In this document: positions 1 through 9,605 of the stretch, in pieces
Layout of the letters: each line of letters begins with the position of its first letter
How positions within the stretch are numbered: the first letter of the stretch is position 1
Source of the DNA: Pelobacter seleniigenes DSM 18267
GTDB taxonomy: Bacteria > Desulfobacterota > Desulfuromonadia > Desulfuromonadales > Geopsychrobacteraceae
DNA: 64,000 bases
Direction: 5' to 3'
NCBI RefSeq assembly: GCF_000711225.1
Contig: NZ_JOMG01000004.1
Span: forward strand, 558,001 to 622,000
The notes under the pieces: generated by a model
The model's input: the letters and a program-made list of their open reading frames with translations, nothing else
Told to the model about the DNA's origin: nothing
The model's database searches: none
Position numbers and translations under genes: made by a program

Positions 1-294
1 AAAGTGATTGCCTATGATCCGGTTGCCATGGAAACGGCGGTCAAGGAATTACCCGCCCAGTGGTTCGAATCCGGTTCCCTGACCCTTGCCAACAATCAAT
101 ACGATGCCTTGGTCGATACAGACGCTTTACTGCTGGTGACGGAGTGGAAGCCGTTTCGGAATCCTGACCTGGCGGCGATGCGCAAGAGCATGCGCAAGCA
201 GGTCATCTTTGACGGACGCAATCAGTATGAGCCTGAATACATTGTTCGGGAAGGGTTTGAATATTTTGGTGTCGGGCGTCTGACCCATGGCTGA
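1..294 (+). CDS. ugd: UDP-glucose 6-dehydrogenase, C-terminal part (5' end outside window)
   Basis: The reading frame is open from the first base, so this is the 3' end of a longer gene and the first ATG/GTG-like codon here is not its start. The visible 97 residues match the C-terminal UDP-binding domain of UDP-glucose/GDP-mannose dehydrogenases: a stretch reading LLLVTEWKPFRNPD, then VIFDGRNQYEP, where family members normally carry the conserved DGRN. The enzyme oxidises UDP-glucose to UDP-glucuronate in the cytoplasm for polysaccharide synthesis. It overlaps the next gene by 8 bases, which suggests co-transcription. A second nucleotide-sugar dehydrogenase lies at 35687. The family call is firm; the exact substrate is by homology only. 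Confidence 0.88.
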   Translation, partial: KVIAYDPVAMETAVKELPAQWFESGSLTLANNQYDALVDTDALLLVTEWKPFRNPDLAAMRKSMRKQVIFDGRNQYEPEYIVREGFEYFGVGRLTHG

Positions 295-706
295 ATCCGG
301 GGAGGTGCTCTACAAGGATGATTCTGCGTGTTTTGTCTGTGGCCGGAATAACCCCCTTGGCTTGCAAGTCGTTTTTCAGACCGATCCCGCGGGTAACACC
401 AGTTATGCGCGCGTGACTCTGGCATCCGAATACCAGGGCTGGCAAGGGGTGGTGCATGGAGGAATTCTGGCCACCTTGCTGGATGAAGCCTGTGTCTACG
501 CCTGCCGCAATCTGGCGGATCAATGTGTTACCGCCGAAATGCAGGTCCGTTATCGCAAACCGGTCCCGGTCGGGGTGGAGGTCGAACTGTTCGGTCAACT
601 GTTGGAGCATAAGCGCAAGATCTGGAGTGCCTGTGCTCAGGTCAAAGTTGACGGGACTCTTTATGCTGAAGCCCAGGCCAAAGTATTTGTTTTGGATAAG
701 CATTAA
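287..706 (+). CDS. PaaI-family hotdog-fold thioesterase
   Basis: This 139-residue protein has the single hotdog-domain size of PaaI/YbgC-like acyl-CoA thioesterases. The family signature is clear at residues 52-66 (GWQGVVHGGILATLLDEA region), with the HGG and the downstream acidic residue that act in thioester hydrolysis. An N-terminal CFVCGRNNPLGL segment is typical of the subgroup sometimes annotated as 4HBT domain proteins of Geobacter relatives. The substrate cannot be told. It starts inside the end of the dehydrogenase gene (8-base overlap), so translational coupling is likely. It is followed by a separate tRNA transcription unit. Confidence 0.85.
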   Translation: MAESGEVLYKDDSACFVCGRNNPLGLQVVFQTDPAGNTSYARVTLASEYQGWQGVVHGGILATLLDEACVYACRNLADQCVTAEMQVRYRKPVPVGVEVELFGQLLEHKRKIWSACAQVKVDGTLYAEAQAKVFVLDKH

Positions 707-739
707 ATCGTTGCGGATAAAAAAGAGCCAAATCTCGCA

Positions 740-768
740 TTGACAGTCCGGTTGGTTATTGCTATATA
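740..768 (+). promoter_or_regulatory. Sigma-70 promoter of tRNA-Val
   Basis: A perfect -35 hexamer TTGACA (740-745) is followed after 17 bases by TATATA (763-768). The predicted start near 775 lies just before the mature tRNA 5' end at 780. This is a near-consensus housekeeping promoter, as expected for a tRNA gene. Confidence 0.8.
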
Positions 769-779
769 AGAGCCCTCTT

Positions 780-854
780 GGGCGTTTAGCTCAGCGGGAG
801 AGCACTGCCTTCACACGGCAGGGGTCACTGGTTCAATCCCAGTAACGCCCACCA
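780..854 (+). tRNA. tRNA-Val(CAC)
   Basis: The sequence folds as a cloverleaf. The acceptor stem is GGGCGTT (780-786) with AACGCCC (844-850). The anticodon arm is CTGCC / GGCAG around the loop TTCACAC, giving anticodon CAC, which reads GUG valine codons. The T-arm is ACTGG-TTCAATC-CCAGT, and the 3' CCA (852-854) is encoded. It has its own promoter and is followed by a rho-independent terminator, so it is a single-gene unit. Confidence 0.95.
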
Positions 855-898
855 AGAAAAAACATGCAGCTATTCGGTCATGACCGGGTCGCGATAAT

Positions 899-928
899 AA
901 AAAAGTCGGCAACTGTGCCGGCTTTTTC
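899..928 (+). terminator. Rho-independent terminator after tRNA-Val
   Basis: The stem GTCGGCA (905-911) pairs with TGCCGGC (916-922), closing the loop ACTG, with a run of A before it and TTTTT after it. It ends the tRNA-Val transcript and could also work in the reverse direction. The rest of the 855-1209 gap shows no further gene I can support. Confidence 0.85.
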
Positions 929-1209
929 TCTTTCCTGAGTTCCTCCCGACATTATTTTTTTCCTGCATCGCTGCTGTCCTTGACTGAATGAAACTGCAAC
1001 AATTTTGCAACACTGTGTCTTCCTGACCTCTTCCTTTCCGCGACGGTTTCTGCCATGCGAACCATTTCTGGTCAACTCTGGTCGATTTTCTCATTAAATC
1101 AGCTGTTTTTTCTTCTGGTCATGAAATGGTCGAATCTGTTATTTCAGGCACTTGTTTTGCACCCATTAAGTGGGAATATATTCCAGATCAAATGTGAGAG
1201 GTTTTTTAA

Positions 1210-2778
1210 ATGAAAAGAACGATCGTTGATGCAATGACAGCAGCTATTGTTTTGGTTCTGCTGGTGACATTGCTTGGTGTAGCAGGGCCGGTACAAGCCG
1301 ATGATTTTACTTTTCAGCAGGTGATTGACCAGGCCAGGCAATTGGCGGGGGAAAGTTATGTTCCGCCGCCGCCTTTACCCGAGTTGCTCCGGAACATGAC
1401 TTACGATGAATGGAGAACCATTCGACAGCGTCGGGATAAAGCTTACTGGCATGCTCAAAAATTTCCCTTTGAACTGCAGTTTTTTCATCCCGGTTTTGTT
1501 TATGATCGGACTGTCAAACTCAATGCCGTTACCCCAACGGGGGTTGTGCCCATTGTTGCCGAGCGCAGCTGGTTTGACTATGGCGGCTTGCCCCAGTCAC
1601 CACAGATTCCAGAACAGGTCGGTCTGGCCGGATTCCGGGTGCATTCTGCCATAAAAACGACTGACTACCTGGATGAGTTTCTGGTGTTCCTTGGCGGGAG
1701 CTATCTACGTGCGGTCGGCAAAGACGATGCGTATGGCCTTTCTGCCCGTGGTCTCGCCATCGATACTGCATCCTCCCATGGTGAAGAATTTCCCTGGTTC
1801 AGGGAATTCTGGATCGTTCAGCCCAAGCCGACAGATAGTGCCTTGACTATTTTTGCGCTGCTGGACAGTCAGCGTGTCACCGGGGCGTATCAATATACCG
1901 TGGTTCCAGGTCCGAATACGATTATCAATGTTTCTAGTCACCTGTTTTGCAGGGAAGCGGTTGACAAGCTCGGCATTGCCCCTCTGACCAGTATGTATTT
2001 TTTCGGTGAGAATAACCGGCTTCCGGGAATCGATGATTTCCGTCCTGAGGTCCATGATTCCGATGGGTTACTGATCCATTTCGGTTCCGGTGAATGGTTA
2101 TGGCGACCATTGAGTAACGGCAGGTTGCTACAGGTGAACGGTTTCAAGGGCCTTTCCTTCAAGGGGTTTGGATTACTGCAGAGAGACAAGAGTTTTGATC
2201 ACTACCAGGATCTTGAGGCCCACTATGAAAAGAGACCAGGGCTGTGGATCGAGCCTCTTTCTGAATGGGGTCCGGGGCGGATCGAACTCATTCAGATTCC
2301 GACCAAGGATGAAATCCACGACAATGTCGTCGCCTTCTTTGTGCCCGATGCCCCTCCCCAGGCCGGCAGCGAGTTGCAGTTTGACTATCGCATGTGGTGG
2401 GGAGGCGGGAACAAGATCGATTCGCCCGGTGCACGTGTGGTCGCCACCCGTATCGGGCGGGAGCAGGATGCTTCCCGGTATCGGTTTGTCATCGATTTTG
2501 CCGGCGCGGGCCTCAAGCGATTGTCGGACGAGCAACCTGTTGAGGCGGTTGTCAGCGCCGGGGCAGGAGGGCGGGTTGTCATGCAGACCGTGCAAAAGAA
2601 CCCGCTTGATCAAAGCTGGCGGTTGGCCTTTGTTCTGGCAACCGAGCCCAAAACGGCGCTGGATAAAGTGCTGCCGGATAATGGCCGCGGCATTGAAGTG
2701 AGGGCATTCCTCAAAAACGGCCCTGATGTCATCTCCGAAACCTGGAGCTATCTGCTTGGCAAAAAGGGGGGGCCGTGA
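1210..2778 (+). CDS. opgG: Periplasmic glucans biosynthesis protein OpgG/MdoG
   Basis: This 522-residue protein belongs to the OpgG/MdoG family, needed in the periplasm to make branched osmoregulated periplasmic glucans. The N-terminal 30 residues are a Sec signal peptide (positive MKRT, hydrophobic core, cleavage near VQADD). Family landmarks follow: YDEWRTIRQRRDKAYW around residues 65-80, FELQFFHPGF, LDEFLVFLGGSYLRAVG and YEKRPGLWIEP. The length matches the family. The start is supported by GAGAGG upstream. The stop overlaps the GTG start of opgH by 4 bases, the usual opgGH operon arrangement. OpgD is a close paralogue family, but the linkage to opgH favours OpgG. Confidence 0.95.
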   Translation: MKRTIVDAMTAAIVLVLLVTLLGVAGPVQADDFTFQQVIDQARQLAGESYVPPPPLPELLRNMTYDEWRTIRQRRDKAYWHAQKFPFELQFFHPGFVYDRTVKLNAVTPTGVVPIVAERSWFDYGGLPQSPQIPEQVGLAGFRVHSAIKTTDYLDEFLVFLGGSYLRAVGKDDAYGLSARGLAIDTASSHGEEFPWFREFWIVQPKPTDSALTIFALLDSQRVTGAYQYTVVPGPNTIINVSSHLFCREAVDKLGIAPLTSMYFFGENNRLPGIDDFRPEVHDSDGLLIHFGSGEWLWRPLSNGRLLQVNGFKGLSFKGFGLLQRDKSFDHYQDLEAHYEKRPGLWIEPLSEWGPGRIELIQIPTKDEIHDNVVAFFVPDAPPQAGSELQFDYRMWWGGGNKIDSPGARVVATRIGREQDASRYRFVIDFAGAGLKRLSDEQPVEAVVSAGAGGRVVMQTVQKNPLDQSWRLAFVLATEPKTALDKVLPDNGRGIEVRAFLKNGPDVISETWSYLLGKKGGP

Positions 2779-5246
2779 GCAATTTTAAACGCCTTCAGAA
2801 GGATAAAAGTGCCTGTGCCGATTCCATAGCACAGCGTTGTCTGACCTTTCTACGTTGCTGGCCCATTTCGGAAGTGCGACGCTACGAACTGGTTATGGCG
2901 GCATTGCACAGTTTTAAGCATAAGAATGAATTGAGCGATGGCGCAATCCAAGCCGAGGTCCTCCAGGATTTGCGAGCAAAGATCCAGCAGGAAGTCGGTG
3001 GTGATGACTTGGCTGCGGTTCCCCGACTCAAGCGGCGCAGCATGTCTGCCAATCCCTGGGCAAGCTTTAAATCCTGGCCGAAAAAGCACACCGGCGGTCA
3101 GTCTCAACAACGGTCTGCCGTGGCTGATGGGTCGGCGGCGACCGCGTTGCCAGCGGGACGATTCGCCTGGCAGGGCAGGGCCTTGCGGCGCAGGCTGCTG
3201 TTGGCTCTGCTGGTTTTCCCACCGGCCCTGCTGGCAGCCTGGGGGGTATCGACGGTGCTGCCGTTTCATGGTGGCAGTGCTATAGAAAAAGCTCTCATCG
3301 TGGTGTCCGGCCTGTTGTTTGCCTGGGTATCGGTCGGCTTCTGGGTGGCCCTGGCCGGCTTTGTCGTGCTGACCAGGCGCTCGGGGCGCGACCTGCTGGG
3401 CAGAGACCTGCCTGTACTGCCGACCGCGATTTCCCCGGGCTGCCGGACCGCGATTCTGTTTCCCATCTGTGGTGAGGATATGCGTCGGATCAGTGCCGGC
3501 GTCTTTTCCGTTTATCGGTCCCTGCAGGAAACGGGTCAGATGAACGCCTTTGATTTTTTCCTTCTGAGTGATTCCAAAGATCCCGATGCCTGGGTCAATG
3601 AAGAAATCCAGTGGCGGCAATTATCTAGCGACCTTGGCGACCCGGGGAATATATTTTATCGGCGCAGGCACCTCAATATTAAGCGCAAGAGTGGCAATGT
3701 CGCTGATTTCTGTCGCCGTTTCGGAGCCGCTTACCGGTATATGATTGTTTTTGACGCGGATAGTGTCATGAGTGGCACCAGTTTGGTTAGACTGGTGCAA
3801 TTGATGGAGCATCATCCGGATGTCGGGATCATCCAGACCCCACCTGCCGTGGTCGGTCGAGAAACCCTTTTTGCCAGAATGCAACAGTTTGCCAGCCGCG
3901 CTTACGGACCTCTGTTCGCTGCCGGACTGCATGCCCTGCAGCTTGGGGATGGCAGCTTCTGGGGGCACAATGCCATCTTGCGGGTTGAACCCTTCATGGA
4001 GCATTGCAGCCTGCCGAGACTACCGGGGAAAGCCCCGTGGGGAGGCGATATTCTCAGTCACGATTTTGTTGAATCGGCATTGATGCGCCGGGCTGGCTGG
4101 ACCGTCTGGCTGGCCTACGATATGGATGGCTCTTATGAAGAACCGCCGCCGACTCTGGTGGATGAAATCAACCGGGATCGGCGCTGGTGCAGCGGTAACC
4201 TGCAACATTTGCGTCTGCTGTTTGTCGACGGATTCTCGGCGGCCCACCGTTGGTTGTTTATCAACGGGATCATGAGTTATGTTTCGGCCCTGCTGTGGAT
4301 GGTTTTGTTGCTGCTTTCCTCCGCCGCAGTTATTGTTGAAGCCTTTCGTCCGCCGGAATACTTTCCGTCTGGGCGGGCTTTGTTCCCGCAATGGCCGGTC
4401 TGGGATCCTTTTGGCCCGCTTGCGCTGCTGACCGTCACTGCCGTTTTATTGTTTTTCCCTAAATTTTTGGCGCTGCTGACGATCGTTCGGCAAAAGCGCT
4501 GCAGCAGGTTTGGTGGGATCTGCGGGATGTTGAAAAGCCTGTTTGTCGAGTCGTTGTTGTCGGTCTGCCTGGCGCCGCTCAGAATGTGGTTTCATTGTAA
4601 ATTTATCGCCTTCCATTTCCTGGGGATAAAAACCGGCTGGTTGCCGCAGAATAGAGAAGACTTGAGTACCGGCTGGCGGGATGCCACCAGATTTCATGGC
4701 TCTGGGGTGCTGTTCGCAGCGCTTTGGACGGTCATCCTGGGGCTGATCAGTCCAGGTTTTTTACTCTGGATGATGCCGATTGTCATTCCGTTGTTACTTG
4801 CGGTCCCTATCTCGGTCTTGACCAGCCGAACCAATTTAGGCCAGGCGGCCAGAAAGCACCGGTTGTTTCTTATCCCGGAAGAAACCGCACCGCCTCCTGA
4901 ACTGGTCGCGCTGATGAACAGGCAGGTTGTCTTGGCTCGTTCCGAATCGCCTCTGCGCCTGAAGCCGACTGACGGATTTGTTCGGGCCGTTTTGAATCCG
5001 CGGATAAACCTTCTTCATCGGCGGTTGTCAGGGAACACTATCCAGTCCAGGCTGGCTGCCGGTCGCCGTTTTCTCCTCTTGAGAAAAGCGTTGAATTCAG
5101 GCCCGGAGGGCTTGAGTGTTGAAGAAAAGAAACGTATTCTACGGGATAGCCTGACCCTCTGGATGCTGCACAAGGCGGTTTGGTCTTTGCCTGAGGGTCC
5201 GTTGACCGCCAAATGGTTTGGCCGTTATACCCAGCGAACACCTTAG
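2775..5246 (+). CDS. opgH: Membrane glucosyltransferase OpgH/MdoH
   Basis: This 823-residue inner-membrane GT2 glucosyltransferase polymerises beta-1,2-linked glucan from UDP-glucose and passes it to the periplasm. A cytoplasmic N-terminal region is followed by two membrane segments (about residues 140-200). The catalytic domain has the DAD motif near residues 327-329 and the RDRRWCSGN (Q/RxxRW-type) acceptor motif near residue 467, then several membrane helices to about residue 700. It starts with GTG at 2775, overlapping the opgG stop (GTGA). It completes a two-gene opgGH operon. No opgB- or opgC-like modification gene is nearby. Confidence 0.95.
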   Translation: MSNFKRLQKDKSACADSIAQRCLTFLRCWPISEVRRYELVMAALHSFKHKNELSDGAIQAEVLQDLRAKIQQEVGGDDLAAVPRLKRRSMSANPWASFKSWPKKHTGGQSQQRSAVADGSAATALPAGRFAWQGRALRRRLLLALLVFPPALLAAWGVSTVLPFHGGSAIEKALIVVSGLLFAWVSVGFWVALAGFVVLTRRSGRDLLGRDLPVLPTAISPGCRTAILFPICGEDMRRISAGVFSVYRSLQETGQMNAFDFFLLSDSKDPDAWVNEEIQWRQLSSDLGDPGNIFYRRRHLNIKRKSGNVADFCRRFGAAYRYMIVFDADSVMSGTSLVRLVQLMEHHPDVGIIQTPPAVVGRETLFARMQQFASRAYGPLFAAGLHALQLGDGSFWGHNAILRVEPFMEHCSLPRLPGKAPWGGDILSHDFVESALMRRAGWTVWLAYDMDGSYEEPPPTLVDEINRDRRWCSGNLQHLRLLFVDGFSAAHRWLFINGIMSYVSALLWMVLLLLSSAAVIVEAFRPPEYFPSGRALFPQWPVWDPFGPLALLTVTAVLLFFPKFLALLTIVRQKRCSRFGGICGMLKSLFVESLLSVCLAPLRMWFHCKFIAFHFLGIKTGWLPQNREDLSTGWRDATRFHGSGVLFAALWTVILGLISPGFLLWMMPIVIPLLLAVPISVLTSRTNLGQAARKHRLFLIPEETAPPPELVALMNRQVVLARSESPLRLKPTDGFVRAVLNPRINLLHRRLSGNTIQSRLAAGRRFLLLRKALNSGPEGLSVEEKKRILRDSLTLWMLHKAVWSLPEGPLTAKWFGRYTQRTP

Positions 5247-5376
5247 CGGATGATTGGCCAATCGTTTATTGAACCTGCGGAGGGGCGATCCAAAACCGCC
5301 TAACGATACTTTTCCCGCGGCCGGTTTACTGACCCGGTAATGAGGTGGAAAGCGGCGTCTTGGCAGGATAAAAGGA

Positions 5377-6087
5377 ATGACACATATGGCACCCTCGTTA
5401 ATGGAAACCCCGCTGGTTGTTGTGGACTGGGGAAGGCTGGAATACGAGACAGCTTTTTCTCGGCAACAGGACATGGTCAGCGGTCTGCTGGCAGGGACGA
5501 TTCGGGATAACTTGATCTTAGTCGAACATCCGCCGACTGTTACTTTGGGGCGCCGGGCAACCGGTGCCGATCTGCATTGCTCGGAGCAGGCCTTGCGTGC
5601 CCAGGGGGTGGTTTTACAGCGGATCAACCGGGGCGGCTTGGCAACGGCCCATGAGCCGGGCCAATTGGTTGCTTATCCCATAACCCGGCTGAAACGGCAC
5701 GATGTGCGCTGGTTTGCCGACAGCTTTCTGAATGTGGTGGTGAGTGTGCTGGCGGATTTCGGGGTCAAGGGAGAGTTGAAGCAGGGGGAGCCCGGTGTCT
5801 GGGTGAACGGGAAAAAAATCTGCAGTTTCGGGATCGCTTTGAAAAAATGGATATCCTCCCACGGCATCGCCGTAAATATCAATAATTCCTTGGCCACGTT
5901 CAACCTGATAGTCCCCTGTGGGCGGCCCCGCGAGGTCGTGACCTCCTTGCGGCAGGAGTTGGGGCATGAGGTCGATATGAACCTGGTAAAGAAGCGTTTT
6001 GTCGGACATTTCTGCACCGCCTTTGCTTATCGGGCCGCTGCTCATACGGCCAACGAAAAAACAGGAGAAGAATATGCGTTGTCATGA
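5377..6087 (+). CDS. lipB: Octanoyltransferase LipB
   Basis: LipB transfers the octanoyl group from octanoyl-ACP to lipoyl domains in the first step of lipoic acid synthesis. The active-site landmarks are present: [17 protein letters not shown] (substrate loop), the catalytic Lys147 in NGKKICSFG, and the catalytic Cys181 in LIVPCG. At 236 residues it is slightly longer than usual because of an extended C-terminal tail. An ATG at 5386 is an alternative start, with AAGGA 9 bases upstream. The end overlaps the next gene by 14 bases. The family normally has TxHGPGQ; here the glycine before PGQ is Glu, a mild deviation. Confidence 0.93.
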   Translation: MTHMAPSLMETPLVVVDWGRLEYETAFSRQQDMVSGLLAGTIRDNLILVEHPPTVTLGRRATGADLHCSEQALRAQGVVLQRINRGGLATAHEPGQLVAYPITRLKRHDVRWFADSFLNVVVSVLADFGVKGELKQGEPGVWVNGKKICSFGIALKKWISSHGIAVNINNSLATFNLIVPCGRPREVVTSLRQELGHEVDMNLVKKRFVGHFCTAFAYRAAAHTANEKTGEEYALS

Positions 6088-6865
6088 AGTTGATTACCGG
6101 ATTATCGGTGATGATATGCAGCTTGTCGAGGTTGAGTTGGACCCGGGAGAAACCGTGGTTGCCGAAGCCGGTGCCATGACCTATATGGAAGATGGAATCA
6201 GTTTTGAGGCGCGCATGGGAGACGGCTCGGAGCCGGATCAGGGTTTGTTCGGCAAGCTGCTCGGAGCGGGCAAACGCGCTTTGACCGGTGAATCGGTTTT
6301 TATGACCCACTTCACCAACCAAAGCCGGGGGAAAAAGCATGTCGCTTTTGCTGCTCCCTACCCGGGGAAAATCGTTCCCTTGGATCTGGCGACCATCGGT
6401 GGCGGCGGGATTCTCTGTCAAAAGGACTCCTTTCTGTGCGCCGCTTATGGGACCCGTCTCGGCATCGCTTTTCAGCGTCGTCTCGGAACCGGTTTTTTCG
6501 GTGGCGAAGGTTTTATTTTGCAGTATCTGCAAGGTGACGGGATGACTTTTGTTCATGCCTGCGGGACGATCATCGAAAAACAGCTGCAAGGGGAGACACT
6601 CCGGGTCGACACCGGTTGCCTCGTCGCTTTCGAGCCCACCGTCGACTACAGCATCGAGCGCGCGGGGAATTTAAAAAGCATGTTCTTTGGCGGGGAAGGG
6701 CTGTTTCTTGCGACTTTGCGCGGGACCGGACGGGTCTGGCTGCAGAGTCTGCCGTTCAGTCGCCTGGCGGATCGGATTATCGCTCACGCGCCAGCGGCCG
6801 GAGGTACTCAGAAAGGTGAAGGATCGCTGTTGGGAGGGCTTGGCCGGATGCTCGATGGAGATTGA
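6074..6865 (+). CDS. AIM24 / TIGR00266-family protein
   Basis: This 263-residue protein matches the AIM24 family (TIGR00266, formerly DUF124), a double beta-barrel-like protein of unknown biochemical role in bacteria. Characteristic stretches are [19 protein letters not shown] (N-terminal), FFTNQSRG-like [10 protein letters not shown], a glycine-rich [11 protein letters not shown] middle, and a C-terminal [31 protein letters not shown]. The start at 6074 is chosen because AGGAG lies just upstream and the homologous part begins there; it overlaps lipB by 14 bases. A glycine-rich C-terminus ends GLGRMLDGD. No signal peptide is seen. Confidence 0.85.
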   Translation: MRCHEVDYRIIGDDMQLVEVELDPGETVVAEAGAMTYMEDGISFEARMGDGSEPDQGLFGKLLGAGKRALTGESVFMTHFTNQSRGKKHVAFAAPYPGKIVPLDLATIGGGGILCQKDSFLCAAYGTRLGIAFQRRLGTGFFGGEGFILQYLQGDGMTFVHACGTIIEKQLQGETLRVDTGCLVAFEPTVDYSIERAGNLKSMFFGGEGLFLATLRGTGRVWLQSLPFSRLADRIIAHAPAAGGTQKGEGSLLGGLGRMLDGD

Positions 6866-7153
6866 CCAGGCGCTTCTGACCTGATCTCGGAGAAGCCACA
6901 ACCGGTTTAAAATACGCCGCGAGGCCGATGACAACCTGTGGATTTTTTTACCGGAAAGCAAGCCCGTTCTTTTAATCCGCAGCCGGTCCAGCCGGTTCCT
7001 GATCCATTGTCACACCATCCTCTTGAAGACCGTCTCTGTATAAAAAAGATCTGCCGCGATTGTTTCACTGTGTCTGGTCATTTTATACATGATTTCATGC
7101 CGTGATTTTGCTATTGTTAGCTTATTATCATAATTGGCTGTTAAGGAGAACAA

Positions 7154-8035
7154 ATGTCAAACGATTTTCAAACCGTCGTACGCTCTATTCGCGATTTACC
7201 GCCGATGCCGGTGGTTGCTTCGAAAGTCCTTGAATTACTTGGCGACCCGGATGTTGATTATCGAGGCGTTGCACAGGCCATCTCCAGCGACCCCGCTGTT
7301 TCGGCACGGTTGCTGAAAGTGGCAAATTCCGCCTTCTACAGCATGAAACGACAAATCAAGACCTTGGACCATGCCATTGCCATCGTTGGGGAGCGCACTC
7401 TGCGCAGCCTGGTTCTGGCCGCAAGTCTTGAAGGAATGAATAAATCTTACGGACTGCTGGAAAAGATGCTGTGGGAAGACGCCATGGGCTGCGCTATTGG
7501 AGGGCGCATCCTCGCCCGCAAGTTTTCTTCTGCCGATCCTGAAGAAGCCTTTTTGGCTGGCTTGTTCCGCCATCTTGGTAAAATCGTCATGAATTACAGT
7601 GACCCTGACACGTATCGTGCGCTGGTTGAGGCCGCTTATTCCGAGGGGGTCAGTACCACTGAGCTTGAAGGTCGTTTTTTCCCCTATTCCCATGAAGTGG
7701 TCGGTGCCGCGGTTCTTGAAAAGTGGAACTTCTCCAAATCGCTGGTCATGGCAGTGCTGCATCATGAAGATCTGAATATTGCCAGCGGCGATGATGAAAC
7801 CGATGATTTTGGTGACTTCGACAGCAAGGCAGTGCTGGCATTGACGGCTACTGTCAATCTGTCGGGACATATCTGCCTTAAATTGGGTCTTGGGCAGCGT
7901 GAACCCAATGCGGATTTGAATGCTTTTGCTTGCCTGGGGGCCCAGGCGCTGAATTTAAGTGAAGACCAGGTTGACGATGCCGTTTCTGAAATAAACGAGG
8001 TTTTCAGCGAAAACAGAGACTTTTTTATTGGCTGA
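7154..8035 (+). CDS. HDOD domain signalling protein
   Basis: This 293-residue protein consists almost wholly of one HDOD domain, a non-catalytic relative of the HD phosphohydrolase fold. It starts with the family hallmark LPPMPVVASKVLELLGDPD (residues 14-32) and continues with SARLLKVANSAFYS, DHAIAIVGERTLRSLVL and the degraded HD-like helix GLFRHLGKIVMN. HDOD proteins are common in Desulfuromonadales and take part in signalling and regulation of motility or biofilm; no partner domain is fused here. The start has a good ribosome site (AAGGAG). It is monocistronic, bounded by a 288-base upstream gap and a terminator downstream. Confidence 0.9.
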   Translation: MSNDFQTVVRSIRDLPPMPVVASKVLELLGDPDVDYRGVAQAISSDPAVSARLLKVANSAFYSMKRQIKTLDHAIAIVGERTLRSLVLAASLEGMNKSYGLLEKMLWEDAMGCAIGGRILARKFSSADPEEAFLAGLFRHLGKIVMNYSDPDTYRALVEAAYSEGVSTTELEGRFFPYSHEVVGAAVLEKWNFSKSLVMAVLHHEDLNIASGDDETDDFGDFDSKAVLALTATVNLSGHICLKLGLGQREPNADLNAFACLGAQALNLSEDQVDDAVSEINEVFSENRDFFIG

Positions 8036-8072
8036 TTTTTCCGATTGTCGGAAGATTACCTGTTGGACGCGC

Positions 8073-8097
8073 AAAGGGAGCTTAGGCTCCCTTTTTT
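8073..8097 (+). terminator. Rho-independent terminator after the HDOD gene
   Basis: AAAGGGAGC (8073-8081) pairs with GCTCCCTTT (8086-8094) around a four-base loop and runs into T6. It lies 38 bases past the HDOD stop codon. Confidence 0.88.
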
Positions 8098-8390
8098 ATT
8101 TGTTGACAACTCCCATTTTTGTTTCTTTGGGGAGAAAGTAATCGCGCCTTGGTCATTTCGCAAAGGCACGGATTGAATGGCTTGCAGATTTACTCACCCT
8201 TACATGATCAGGTCGACTGAGAGCAACGGTCTGGTCTCCCTTTTATGGGATTAAATGGCTGTTGAGCCGCAAATAATTTGCACAATGGCCCCAGAAAAGG
8301 CTATTTTTTATGTTACCGATGGTCATCGTCCTGAAGTTGTCAGCTGGCCGACGGTTTTGGCAATTACTGACTTGGAGTTGATGGCAGTCA
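8098..8390. other. Intergenic region upstream of tlyA
   Basis: No recognisable gene is seen between the HDOD terminator and tlyA. A 50-codon frame (8255-8407, ATG to TGA) runs into the start of tlyA and could couple its translation, since tlyA itself has only a weak ribosome site. It has no recognised family and I do not call it as a gene. Confidence 0.3.
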
Positions 8391-9125
8391 ATGAAGGAGC
8401 GTCTTGATAAATTGATGGTACAGCGAGGCTTGGCCGCATCCCGGGAACGGGCGCGTGCCCTGATTCTGGCCGGGCAAGTGGTGGTTGACGACCATCGGGT
8501 CGATAAAGCCGGCAGCCAGGTTTTTGACCATGCGGAGATCCGCCTGAAAGGTGATGATATCCCGTTTGTTTCGCGCGGAGGGTTGAAGTTACAGAAAGCT
8601 TTGCGGGAATTCCAACTTGATGTGCATGGGATCATTGCCCTTGATGTCGGAGCTTCCACCGGCGGCTTCACAGACTGTCTGTTGCAGAACGGAGCGGCAA
8701 AAATATATGCTGTCGATGTCGGTTACGGACAATTGGCCTGGTCACTGCGGGAAGATCCCCGGGTCGTCAACCTGGAGCGGTGCAATATCCGTCATTTGGA
8801 CATTGAGCAATTCGATGAAAAGCCATCCCTTGCCGTTATTGACGCATCGTTCATTTCCCTGTCCAAAGTGTTACCGAATACGCTTGCTTTAATTACTGAA
8901 AACGGTCAGGTTATTGCACTGATCAAGCCCCAGTTTGAGGTCGGTAAGGGACTGGTCGGTAAAGGAGGGATTGTTAAGGACCGCACCTTGCATGAACAGG
9001 TTCTGGAACAGATTCGTCAGGTTGCCGAAGAACTCCACTGTCAGGTCCTGGGTATCATCGACAGTCCCATCCTCGGTTCCAAGGGAAACAGGGAATTTCT
9101 GATCCATCTGCGAAAGAGCAGTTGA
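8391..9125 (+). CDS. tlyA: TlyA-family rRNA 2'-O-methyltransferase
   Basis: This 244-residue protein has the TlyA layout: an N-terminal S4 RNA-binding domain (residues 1-60, MKERLDKLMVQRGLAAS... ALILAGQVVV) and a FtsJ/RrmJ-type SAM methyltransferase domain. The SAM site is LDVGASTGGFTDCLL near residues 84-98, and ALIKPQFEVGKG near residue 182 carries a catalytic-tetrad lysine. Family members 2'-O-methylate rRNA cytidines; the old name haemolysin is misleading. The start at 8391 fits the invariant MKERLDKLL beginning of the family. Confidence 0.93.
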   Translation: MKERLDKLMVQRGLAASRERARALILAGQVVVDDHRVDKAGSQVFDHAEIRLKGDDIPFVSRGGLKLQKALREFQLDVHGIIALDVGASTGGFTDCLLQNGAAKIYAVDVGYGQLAWSLREDPRVVNLERCNIRHLDIEQFDEKPSLAVIDASFISLSKVLPNTLALITENGQVIALIKPQFEVGKGLVGKGGIVKDRTLHEQVLEQIRQVAEELHCQVLGIIDSPILGSKGNREFLIHLRKSS

Positions 9126-9240
9126 AATCCTGCTTGCCTTCCTATTATTGTTAAGACAGATAAATTGAAAGACCAGGGCTGCCGATGACAAACTTTTTCT
9201 ATTGTCAGTGCGCTGCGAAGTTAACTATAGGGGGTGCCTC

Positions 9241-9588
9241 ATGAGCTCAGATTGTTTATTTTGCAAAATTGTTTCCGGGGAGATTCCGGCAAAAGTCCGT
9301 TATCAGGACGAGCTGGTTATGGTGATTGAAGATATCGATCCTCAGGCTCCAGAGCATATGCTGATCATCCCGAAAAAGCACATCAGAACGACTCTGGATC
9401 TAACCACGGCTGACAATTCCCTGGTTGGTCATGTTTTTCAGATTGCCGGGAAAATGGCTCATGACTACGGGTTTTCCGAAGACGGGTTCAGGGTCGTCAA
9501 TAATTGTAACCAGGCAGCTGGGCAAACCGTCTGGCATTTGCATTTTCACTTATTGGGCGGGAGAGAGCTGACCTGGCCGCCAGGATAG
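9241..9588 (+). CDS. HIT-family nucleotide hydrolase (HinT-like)
   Basis: This 115-residue protein is a histidine triad protein close to HinT, which hydrolyses purine nucleoside phosphoramidates. It begins MSSDCLFCKIVSGEIPA, the usual CxxCKI beginning with one Cys replaced, and ends with the triad VWHLHFHLLGGR around residues 97-108. I take the ATG at 9241 as start because homology begins there, although the frame is open upstream. It is followed after 17 bases by the RelA/SpoT-like gene, so the two may share a transcript. Confidence 0.92.
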   Translation: MSSDCLFCKIVSGEIPAKVRYQDELVMVIEDIDPQAPEHMLIIPKKHIRTTLDLTTADNSLVGHVFQIAGKMAHDYGFSEDGFRVVNNCNQAAGQTVWHLHFHLLGGRELTWPPG

Positions 9589-9605
9589 ATCAGTCACTGG
9601 ATGGT

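Noticed and set aside
8255-8407. 50-codon frame running into tlyA
   Set aside because: It has no family resemblance and no convincing ribosome site; it is only noted as a possible coupling frame.
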